From contig CACGPP010000001.1 of assembly GCA_902574995.1 (NCBI GenBank), forward strand, positions 266,631 through 330,630: DNA of 64,000 nucleotides, given 5' to 3'. The position numbers and the translations under genes are program-made. The notes beneath the pieces were generated by a model. It did not search any database. It was not told the DNA's origin and saw only the letters and a program-made list of their open reading frames with translations. Shown here piece by piece: positions 54,543-61,551 of the stretch. The first letter of the stretch is position 1, and the number at the start of each line of letters is the position of its first letter. Origin of the DNA: an uncultured Alphaproteobacteria bacterium. Lineage in GTDB: Bacteria; Pseudomonadota; Alphaproteobacteria; HIMB59.

Positions 54543-55048
54543 TTTTTGTAACTTTCAATTAAGTAGTTATATGCTTCTACTATTTCTCTAAATTTATCAA
54601 TAACTTTTTTACTATCACCTTTTACATCTGGATGATGTTCTTTAACTAGTTCTTTGTACCTCTTCTTTATCAATTTTAAGTCTGTATTTATGTCTAATTT
54701 TAAAATACTAAGGGATTTTAACAATTTATTTGATTGAGGTTGAAATCCAGCAGGGTTATCAAATGTGCCCATATCCTCGCCATTGATTGTAAAATTATAA
54801 AATTTTCTCCCCGATCCAAAAGAACTTGTCGGTCTTCTCCAGATGGTGTCAAAACGAATATCGTTTTCAATTTCATTTGCATCCATTTTCTTATGGTAAT
54901 TCCACTTTTTATTAAATTCTTTAATATGTTCAATACAAAACCACTGATAATTACCTAAATTATCATAGTCTAAAGGTGCTTTATAAACCCCTTCCTTTGA
55001 ACAATTTGGATGATTGCATAAATTTTCTATTTTATTTTTTTTATTCAT
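54539..55048 (-). CDS. DnaJ-domain protein upstream of cobS
   Basis: The 169-residue protein carries a J-domain at its C-terminus (about 107-167): SLSILKLDINTDLKLIKKRYKELVKEHHPDVKGDSKK, with the HPD tripeptide that stimulates DnaK. The N-terminal part has a Cys/His pattern (CNHPNCSKEG ... CIEH, near 11-41) suggesting a small zinc-binding element, then WRRPTSSFGSG. It has no glycine-rich or classic zinc-finger domain of DnaJ itself, so it is an accessory co-chaperone. It diverges from bolA across 13 bp, the conserved alphaproteobacterial pairing. Confidence 0.9.
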   Translation of the reverse strand: MNKKNKIENLCNHPNCSKEGVYKAPLDYDNLGNYQWFCIEHIKEFNKKWNYHKKMDANEIENDIRFDTIWRRPTSSFGSGRKFYNFTINGEDMGTFDNPAGFQPQSNKLLKSLSILKLDINTDLKLIKKRYKELVKEHHPDVKGDSKKVIDKFREIVEAYNYLIESYKK

Positions 55049-55061
55049 TTAAGATTTAATT

Positions 55062-55319
55062 ATGAATTTAAGTAATATTACAATTCTTTTACAAGATATT
55101 AATGAATTTGAAATATTAGAAATCATTGATAACAGTGACAAACACATGGGACATGCTGGTGTTGAAAATACATATGCCATTTTAACTCATGTTGAACTCA
55201 GAATATTGAATAAAAATAATATGAAGAAAATAGATATTCATAGAACAATTCATGAAAAATTAGAACCGGTTTTTAAGTCTGGCCTACACTCTCTAGAAAT
55301 AAAAATATCAAATAGATAG
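55062..55319 (+). CDS. BolA-family protein
   Basis: The 85-residue protein has the BolA fold: EFEILEIIDNSDKHMGHAGVENTYAILTHVELRI near 15-48, followed by the conserved HRTIHEKLEPVFKSGLHSLEIKI at the C-terminus. The invariant His in the HRxIxxxL signature is present. BolA-type proteins bind monothiol glutaredoxins and act in iron-sulfur handling or iron regulation. The start lies 13 bp from the divergent DnaJ-like gene, and the end overlaps the convergent CorC-like gene by 12 bp. Confidence 0.92.
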   Translation: MNLSNITILLQDINEFEILEIIDNSDKHMGHAGVENTYAILTHVELRILNKNNMKKIDIHRTIHEKLEPVFKSGLHSLEIKISNR

Positions 55320-56552
55320 TTTAACCTTATTAATTTTGTTAATTGATCTAGAGATAATTTGCAATTTCACATCCTCAATAAAGAAAACCTTTCCAACTTT
55401 AGGGATTTCTTTTGCTAAATCATGAATTAAGCCTGATAATGTTACAAATTGATCAGGTAAATTAATATCTAGACTTCTGTTAATTTCTCTTACACTAGCA
55501 TTTCCATTAAATAAATAATTATTAGAGTCAATTTTCTCTAGATATGTTTCATCAGTGTCAGTTTCATCAAAAATTTCTCCAATTATTTCTTCAATAATAT
55601 CTTCTAATGTAATTAAGCCTTGTATCTCTCCATATTCATCTACTATTAAAGCCATATGTTCTCTTGAAGATTTAAAATCAATAAGTTGTTTCATCGCAAG
55701 TTTGTTTTGGGGAATAAAAATGGGCTGAAAAGTATTTCTTTCTATACTTTCATTTGACTCCTCTAAAGAGGAGTCTTTTAAAAAATCTCTTATATCTATA
55801 ATACCAACTAGGTTATTAAAATTTCCTTTAATAACAGGTATTCTTGTGAATGTTGATGAACTTATTGCTTTAAAATTATGTTTATAGGGATCATCTAGGT
55901 TAATGAATAGAATTTCATTTCTGTGAGTCATTAGCTCATCAACTTTTAATTTTTTTAACTCAAGAATATTACTCATATAATCAGCCTCATATTCACCATC
56001 TTTTGAGTATTGTTTTTGCAGTTGAACAGCTCCTTCAAACTCTTCTTCTATTATTTTCGATTGGTCAGCATTTAAATTTAATCCAATTAATTTAATAATT
56101 TTGTTAGAAACTTTATTTATAAGATTTACAATTGGTTTAATTAATTTCGTGTAAAAGTAAAAAAACTTAGAAACTTTTAGAGCAAAAGTCATCGGTTTGT
56201 TGATTGCAAAAATTTTAGGAGTAACTTCAGAAAATATAACAATCATTAGTGTCATAAAAATTGTAGCAACGGAAACTCCTAAACCACCAAATTCTGAAAC
56301 AAGTAATTCTGTCATTAAAGCTGTAGCTAAAATATTAAATAGGTTATTAGCAAGTAAGATTCCCGTAATAAATTCATCTTTGAATTCTTTTATTTTTAAT
56401 ATGAAATTCGCATTCTTAGCTCCTTTATCTTTTTGTCTATGAGCTCGCTGTTTTGATACTGCAGTTAAAGCAGTTTCTGAACCAGAGGAAAGGGCCGATA
56501 ATAAGAGTAAGATAATTATCGCTAAAATTTTTATAATAACAATTAAAGTCAT
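55308..56552 (-). CDS. HlyC/CorC-family membrane protein (CNNM/DUF21 + CBS pair)
   Basis: This 414-residue protein has an N-terminal DUF21/CNNM membrane domain with about four hydrophobic segments (the first near 2-20, then LLANNLFNILATALMTELL near 65-83 and IFMTLMIVIFSEVTPKIFAINKP near 97-119). Two CBS domains follow (VDELMTHRNEILFINLDD near 200 and ALIVDEYGEIQGLITLEDIIEEIIGEIFDETD near 295-326), then a CorC_HlyC domain at the C-terminus. Such proteins are linked to magnesium export or cobalt and magnesium resistance. It starts one base into the end of the aroB gene region and is co-directional with aroB and aroK. Confidence 0.88.
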   Translation of the reverse strand: MTLIVIIKILAIIILLLLSALSSGSETALTAVSKQRAHRQKDKGAKNANFILKIKEFKDEFITGILLANNLFNILATALMTELLVSEFGGLGVSVATIFMTLMIVIFSEVTPKIFAINKPMTFALKVSKFFYFYTKLIKPIVNLINKVSNKIIKLIGLNLNADQSKIIEEEFEGAVQLQKQYSKDGEYEADYMSNILELKKLKVDELMTHRNEILFINLDDPYKHNFKAISSSTFTRIPVIKGNFNNLVGIIDIRDFLKDSSLEESNESIERNTFQPIFIPQNKLAMKQLIDFKSSREHMALIVDEYGEIQGLITLEDIIEEIIGEIFDETDTDETYLEKIDSNNYLFNGNASVREINRSLDINLPDQFVTLSGLIHDLAKEIPKVGKVFFIEDVKLQIISRSINKINKVKLSI

Positions 56553-57604
56553 TATTTTATTTGATATAGAATAGATTTAAGATCTCTAATTGATATCTTT
56601 TTAATAAAACCTCCATTTTTTCCAATTAGAACAAATTTAATATCTTCGTTTATAACTTTTTTATCAAATACAATTTTTTTTATTAATGATGGAATAGTTT
56701 TTTTATTTACATATTTACTGTAGTTGATAGGTAAATTATATTTTTTTAAAATTTCAATTAAACTATTAACTTTTCCAGGATAGTAGTTCAATAAACTAGA
56801 AATTTCTAATTCTAAAATCATTCCTAAAGATATCGCCTCCCCATGTTTTAGATTTCCTTTATAAAAATTTGAATTTTCAATAGCATGACCAATTGTGTGT
56901 CCAAAGTTTAATATTGCTCTAGAATTTTTAGATTTCATTTTTTCTCTAAAATCAGTGATATATTTAAATTTCGAGTTAATTGAGAGTTTAATTATTTTAT
57001 TTATGTCATCCTTTGATCTTTTAATAAGAAGTTTATGCAATGGTTTTGAGTCAATTAAGCTATATTTTATTATTTCTGCGTATCCACATGCAATTTCTCT
57101 TTTTGGTAAACTTTTTAAAAAATCTGAACAAATAAATACTTTTTTTGGAAGATAAAACGTTCCAATTAAATTTTTACCAAATTTGCTATTAATCCCTGTC
57201 TTACCTCCAATAGAACTATCTACCATTGCTAAAAGAGAGGTAGGTATCATCACATGTTCAACTCCTCTTAATATTGTGGATGCCAAAAAACCAGAGAGAT
57301 CTCCTAATGTTCCACCTCCAAATGAGTAAATAATAGTTTTACGTTCAACTCCTAATTTGATTATTTTTTCAATTAAAGATGAATAGTAATCTAAATTTTT
57401 AATTTTCTCTTGGCCCTTAATGAAAAAACATCTTTTTGAAAATTTTTTTAAAAGCTTTTTAACTAAATTATTTTTAGAAATATTTCCATCAAAAATTAAA
57501 ACATCACGATTTGAAATATTGTTGATTAATTTTTTTTCTAATTGGTTTATTTTTAAAAATTCAATTTCATGTATTTGTTTATCAATTATTTTTCTTATCT
57601 TCAT
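56552..57604 (-). CDS. aroB: 3-dehydroquinate synthase AroB
   Basis: AroB converts DAHP to 3-dehydroquinate in the shikimate pathway using NAD and a metal. The 350-residue protein has the glycine-rich SFGGGTLGDLSGFLASTILRGVEHVMIPTSLLAMVDSSIGGKTGIN near 92-138, CGYAEIIKYSLI near 172-183 with a metal Glu, and NFGHTIGHAIENSNFYKGNLKHGEAISLGM near 235-265 with two metal His residues. It overlaps aroK by 4 bp and touches the CorC-like gene by one base, so aroK-aroB-corC form one transcript. Confidence 0.96.
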   Translation of the reverse strand: MKIRKIIDKQIHEIEFLKINQLEKKLINNISNRDVLIFDGNISKNNLVKKLLKKFSKRCFFIKGQEKIKNLDYYSSLIEKIIKLGVERKTIIYSFGGGTLGDLSGFLASTILRGVEHVMIPTSLLAMVDSSIGGKTGINSKFGKNLIGTFYLPKKVFICSDFLKSLPKREIACGYAEIIKYSLIDSKPLHKLLIKRSKDDINKIIKLSINSKFKYITDFREKMKSKNSRAILNFGHTIGHAIENSNFYKGNLKHGEAISLGMILELEISSLLNYYPGKVNSLIEILKKYNLPINYSKYVNKKTIPSLIKKIVFDKKVINEDIKFVLIGKNGGFIKKISIRDLKSILYQIK

Positions 57605-58107
57605 TGGTTTAAATATTCTAATATAGCTTTTATAGTATTTTGAGTATTGCTAGTTGCATTAACAGTAAAATCAGAAAGTTTATTGTAAATTTCTTTTCTA
57701 TCATTGAAAAGTATTTTAATTTTTTTTTCAACATTATTTTTTAATAGAGGCCTATTTTTATTTCGTGAGGTTCTTTTTATTAAAATTTCCAAATCACATT
57801 TTAAATATATATTAAAAGTTTGCTTTAAAATGTCTTTATTTTTTAAAATTATCCCCCCACCAGTGGAAACGACAATTTTTTTTTTCAAAATCAATTTTTT
57901 GAATATGGATCTTTCTAGTTTTCTAAAATGCTCTTCGCCCTCATTGTTAAATATTTCATTTATTTTTGATTGACTCTCTATTTCAATTTGATTGTCAGTA
58001 TCATAAAAATTAAATTTTAAGCAATTTGATAAAGCTCTACCTATTGTTGACTTACCTGAGCCAGGCATCCCAATCATACATATTCTTTCAAAATTTTTTT
58101 TCACCAT
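57601..58107 (-). CDS. aroK: Shikimate kinase AroK
   Basis: AroK phosphorylates shikimate at O3. The 168-residue protein shows the P-loop IGMPGSGKSTIGRALS near 12-27, the shikimate-binding DTDNQIE near 36, HFRKLERSI near 60, and STGGGIILK near 79. The lid region RTSRNKNRPLL lies near 110-120. The upstream 54 bp (58108-58161) separate it from the divergent 43-residue membrane gene and must hold promoters for both. It is the first gene of the aroK-aroB-corC unit. Confidence 0.95.
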   Translation of the reverse strand: MVKKNFERICMIGMPGSGKSTIGRALSNCLKFNFYDTDNQIEIESQSKINEIFNNEGEEHFRKLERSIFKKLILKKKIVVSTGGGIILKNKDILKQTFNIYLKCDLEILIKRTSRNKNRPLLKNNVEKKIKILFNDRKEIYNKLSDFTVNATSNTQNTIKAILEYLNQ

Positions 58108-58161
58108 TGTTATTTGATATGTTTTAAATATATAATATGAAAAACCAATAAATTAATAATT

Positions 58162-58293
58162 ATGAGAAAAATTGCATTACTATCAACAATTATTGTAATA
58201 ATTTTACTAGTTTTTGTTTTATTTAATTCCATAAAAATACCAGCACCATCAAATGAAAAGGTTTATGACATTCCAATAGATAAGTTCACATGA
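58162..58293 (+). CDS. 43-residue single-span membrane protein
   Basis: This short frame begins at ATG 58162 and reads MRKIALLSTIIVIILLVFVL followed by a polar tail containing IPAPSNEKVYDIPIDKFT. It is one transmembrane helix (about 4-22) with a short periplasmic tail. Its stop overlaps the next ATG by 4 bp (ATGA), which strongly suggests a real gene translated together with the 485-residue exported protein and the recombinase. I do not recognise a family. Confidence 0.6.
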   Translation: MRKIALLSTIIVIILLVFVLFNSIKIPAPSNEKVYDIPIDKFT

Positions 58294-59747
58294 AATATCT
58301 AATCTTTTTTTTGTTAATAACAGTTCTTCCATTAAAGGCAAATGAAATAAATGAGGAAATTATATTTCAAGAAAAATCATTTTCACAAAACAATATAATT
58401 TCATCGATTAAATCAGAAGAAATTCTACTAAAACTTATTAACTCTACAGAAAATAATAATAATTTCTTCTACTCTTTATTTGATCCTTTAACAAATAATA
58501 TTATTTATCCTGAATATTCAAATGAAAATGATTTTTTTTTCGAAAAAATAAATTTATTTAATAAAAAAAACTATAGATACCAAATTAACTCAAATTTGTT
58601 TGAAAAAGTTATTTTTGAAGAATTCCAAAACCCAAATAATAATGAGTCATATTTAGCTTACTTATACGATTCAAATCAAATTGATGAATTATGTCGATAC
58701 TTACTTATGTTGGATAATAATCAAAAAAAATTTGATGATATTTTAGTCTATAATATCTTATGCTTAATAAAAGATAATCAATTTGAGCAGATTAATTTTA
58801 TAATTGAAATTTATGATCAAAAAGAGTTCGATAAACTAAATACGAAATTTCTATTAGACTTTCTAAAAAAAAATACAATTGAAATCAATTACAACTTAAG
58901 TGAATTAGGATTAATTGATAAATATATTGCACTAATTTCTGATACCATAAAAGTTAATATAGATGAAATTAATAATACTCTTGAGTTAGAAATATATCTC
59001 AAATCAAATACAATTGATCTTTATCAAATTAATTACCTTTTTAAAAATAGAGTTATTAACAAATCACAATATTTATCTATGCTAGAAATGCTAAAAGTTA
59101 TGCCTGAAGAATTACGAATGTATGAAGAAATGAAAAGAAATATCAACTATAATAAAAAACTTGAAATTTTAGAGAGCTATATTCCTTTACTACAATTAGA
59201 TTTATATGATGTATCTAGATTAATTAATGATCAATTTAGTGAAATGAGAATCACCTCAAGAAACTTAAATTATATTAATGGTTTAATGCTTTTATCTCTT
59301 TATGAAAATTCAAGTTTTTTAGAAAATTTGTTAGTTTTATTGACAGATGTCCCTAATGGCGTCGTTGAAAATAATGATATAGCAACAGCTTTAAAGAACT
59401 ATTTGATTGATAACTTTGATAACAAATACTACGCAGATAACAATCAGAATATAGATAGTCCTTTGATGAAATTTTTATTTTTGAATAGAAATATCAATTT
59501 TATTGAGAGCGATAATCTAAAAATAACTGAGACAGATACAATTTCAGTTAATCCTGTGTATTTGGCAAGTTTAGCTGAGAATTTAAATTTGATTGACTCA
59601 TATATATACTATGTCAATTTAAGTGAAAAATTTTATGCGATAAATGAATTCGATTTATATTTCTTAAATAATTACATCATAGATAATGAATATCTTAAAA
59701 ATGAATTAATAAAATTAGCCTTCAAAGCACATTTAATTAATTTATGA
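58290..59747 (+). CDS. Exported alpha-helical protein, unknown function
   Basis: I cannot name this 485-residue protein. It starts with a signal peptide (MKYLIFFLLITVLPLKANE) and is otherwise soluble. The sequence is rich in Asn, Leu, Ile and Glu and is mostly helical by pattern, with repeated helix pairs such as YDSNQIDELCRYLLMLDNNQKKFDDILVYNI near 125-155 and LEIYLKSNTIDLYQINYLFKNRVINKSQYL near 226-255, which suggest helical repeats of a TPR-like kind. It overlaps the micropeptide upstream and the recombinase downstream by 4 bp each. In alphaproteobacteria the region between aroK and xerD often carries an unannotated exported protein, so this may be a fast-evolving homologue. Confidence 0.7.
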   Translation: MKYLIFFLLITVLPLKANEINEEIIFQEKSFSQNNIISSIKSEEILLKLINSTENNNNFFYSLFDPLTNNIIYPEYSNENDFFFEKINLFNKKNYRYQINSNLFEKVIFEEFQNPNNNESYLAYLYDSNQIDELCRYLLMLDNNQKKFDDILVYNILCLIKDNQFEQINFIIEIYDQKEFDKLNTKFLLDFLKKNTIEINYNLSELGLIDKYIALISDTIKVNIDEINNTLELEIYLKSNTIDLYQINYLFKNRVINKSQYLSMLEMLKVMPEELRMYEEMKRNINYNKKLEILESYIPLLQLDLYDVSRLINDQFSEMRITSRNLNYINGLMLLSLYENSSFLENLLVLLTDVPNGVVENNDIATALKNYLIDNFDNKYYADNNQNIDSPLMKFLFLNRNINFIESDNLKITETDTISVNPVYLASLAENLNLIDSYIYYVNLSEKFYAINEFDLYFLNNYIIDNEYLKNELIKLAFKAHLINL

Positions 59748-60601
59748 AATATGAAAAATATAAAGATTTATACACACAATTTTTAATTTCTGAAAAAAAT
59801 CTTTCAAGAAACTCTGTAAGTAATTATTTAGTTGATTTAGATCAATTTTTTTATACTGAGGATATAAAAGTTAGTGATCTTAATACTAAGATCAAATCAT
59901 ACATTACTAATTTAAGAAAAAAAAATTTGAAAATATCGAGTATAAATAGAAAAACCTCAACTTTAAAAAATTTTTTGAAGTTTCTCCAAACTGAAAAAAT
60001 AATTGAAAAAATTGATTTTCAAGAATTCGAAAGTTTATCAAATTTAAAAAAAATTCCAAAGGCCATATCAAAAATAGAAATGGAGCAAATATTCATGAAT
60101 TTGTATAATTCAAAACAGACTAATAAAGAACTTTATATTTTAGTACTAAAATTAATTTATTTATCTGGTTTGAGGATATCAGAGGCACTAAATTTAAAAT
60201 GGTCTGATATTAACCATCAAGATAATTCTATTTACATCTATGGAAAGGGTTCCAAAGAGAGAAAAGTATTTATAACTAAAGATTTTTTGGACCTTTTGAA
60301 AAATTTAGAAAAAAAAAACCAATTTGTATTTGCATTAAATAATAAAAAGATTTCTGCTAGATCGGTAAACAAATTTCTTGAAAATTGTCATAACAATTCA
60401 ATAATTAAATATAAATTGTCTTCTCATGTTTTTAGACACTCATTTGCTACCACTATGTTAGAAAATAACGCAGATATTAGGCACATACAAAAACTTTTAG
60501 GTCACTCAAGTATTTCAACTACAGAAATTTATACAAAAGTCGCAAAGTCAATGAAAAAGAGAGTTTTAGACTCTTATCATCCACTAAAAAATAAATTATA
60601 G
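59744..60601 (+). CDS. Tyrosine recombinase XerC/XerD
   Basis: Xer recombinases resolve chromosome dimers at dif. The 285-residue protein has an N-terminal SAM-like core-binding domain (about 5-85) and the catalytic domain with Arg144 (SGLRISEALNLKW), Lys168 (YGKGSKERKV), His228 and Arg231 (SSHVFRHSFATTM), His254 (LLGHSSISTT) and the nucleophile Tyr263 (EIYTKV). All catalytic residues are present. Its place between the aroK region and accA is where alphaproteobacteria carry xerD, so it is taken as housekeeping and not as a phage integrase. It lies 8 bp before accA. Confidence 0.92.
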   Translation: MKYEKYKDLYTQFLISEKNLSRNSVSNYLVDLDQFFYTEDIKVSDLNTKIKSYITNLRKKNLKISSINRKTSTLKNFLKFLQTEKIIEKIDFQEFESLSNLKKIPKAISKIEMEQIFMNLYNSKQTNKELYILVLKLIYLSGLRISEALNLKWSDINHQDNSIYIYGKGSKERKVFITKDFLDLLKNLEKKNQFVFALNNKKISARSVNKFLENCHNNSIIKYKLSSHVFRHSFATTMLENNADIRHIQKLLGHSSISTTEIYTKVAKSMKKRVLDSYHPLKNKL

Positions 60602-60609
60602 TTCTAAAA

Positions 60610-61551
60610 ATGTTTTACTTAGATTTTGAAGATAAATTGGAAAAATTTGATATGGAAATACAATCTTTAATCAAGTTTTCAAAAGAAAGTGATATAGATG
60701 TTGATGGAAAAATTAAAGATATTGAGAAAAAAAAACAAAAAGAGTTAAACAGAATTTACTCTAATTTATCTCCTTGGCAAATCGTCAAACTTGCCAGACA
60801 TCCAAATAGACCTAAAACAAAAGATTATATAAATAGTATTTTTACAAAATTTACTCCTCTTTATGGTGATAGACTTTATTCTGAAGATAATGCCATTATC
60901 TCGGGTTTTGCTTTTTTAGATAACATACCAGTAATAATATTAGGCACCGAAAAGGGTAATGACATGAATACTAGATTAAAACATAATTTCGGTATGGCAA
61001 AACCTGAAGGTTACAGAAAATCTCAAAGAATTATGAAATTAGCCTCAAAATTAAATTTACCTTTAATTTGTTTTGTAGATACATCTGGTGCTTACCCTGG
61101 AAAGGACGCAGAGGAAAGGGGACAAGCTGAGGCAATAGCTCAATCAATGAAAGTAGCTTTAAATTGTGAAACACCATGTATTTCAATTGTCATAGGCGAG
61201 GGAGGATCTGGTGGCGCAATTGCTCTTGCCACAAGCGATATAGTCATAATGCTGAGTAATTCGATTTACTCTGTTATTTCTCCTGAGGGTTGCTCCTCAA
61301 TACTATGGAAATCATCTAATTTTGCAGAGAATGCATCTAATTCTCTTAAAATAACTGCAAAAGATTGCCTAGAATTAAAAATTATCGATCGAATTATCGA
61401 AGAGCCGGTTGGAGGAGTTCATAGGAATTTTGAAAAGGTATCAAATGATCTCAAAGTTGCTTTAACAAAAAGTATTGAGGATCTCAAATTAATATCAAAA
61501 GAAGAATTGATAGAGAAAAGAAATAATCGATATTTAAATTATATTGTTTGA
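60610..61551 (+). CDS. accA: Acetyl-CoA carboxylase carboxyltransferase subunit alpha
   Basis: AccA, with AccD, transfers the carboxyl group from biotin to acetyl-CoA to begin fatty acid synthesis. The 313-residue protein has the N-terminal helix YLDFEDKLEKFDMEIQSL, SPWQIVKLARHPNRPKTKDYI near 54-74, FGMAKPEGYRKSQRIMKLASKLNLPLICFVDTSGAYPGKDAEERGQAEAIA near 127-177 and the oxyanion-hole region VIGEGGSGGAIALATSD near 196-212. These are standard. It converges on secA with an 18-bp overlap, the longest tail-to-tail overlap in the window. Confidence 0.96.
   Translation: MFYLDFEDKLEKFDMEIQSLIKFSKESDIDVDGKIKDIEKKKQKELNRIYSNLSPWQIVKLARHPNRPKTKDYINSIFTKFTPLYGDRLYSEDNAIISGFAFLDNIPVIILGTEKGNDMNTRLKHNFGMAKPEGYRKSQRIMKLASKLNLPLICFVDTSGAYPGKDAEERGQAEAIAQSMKVALNCETPCISIVIGEGGSGGAIALATSDIVIMLSNSIYSVISPEGCSSILWKSSNFAENASNSLKITAKDCLELKIIDRIIEEPVGGVHRNFEKVSNDLKVALTKSIEDLKLISKEELIEKRNNRYLNYIV

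Noticed and set aside
54718..54958. Frames on both strands inside the DnaJ-like gene
   Set aside because: The J-domain and its place in the cobS operon support only the 54539-55048 frame.
56895..57155. Plus-strand frames antisense to aroB and aroK (also 57704-57973)
   Set aside because: They mirror strongly conserved genes on the other strand and give low-complexity hydrophobic products.
59744..60601. Tyrosine recombinase as a phage or island integrase
   Set aside because: Its size, all catalytic residues and its place before accA match housekeeping XerD. No att-like repeats or other mobile genes are near it.
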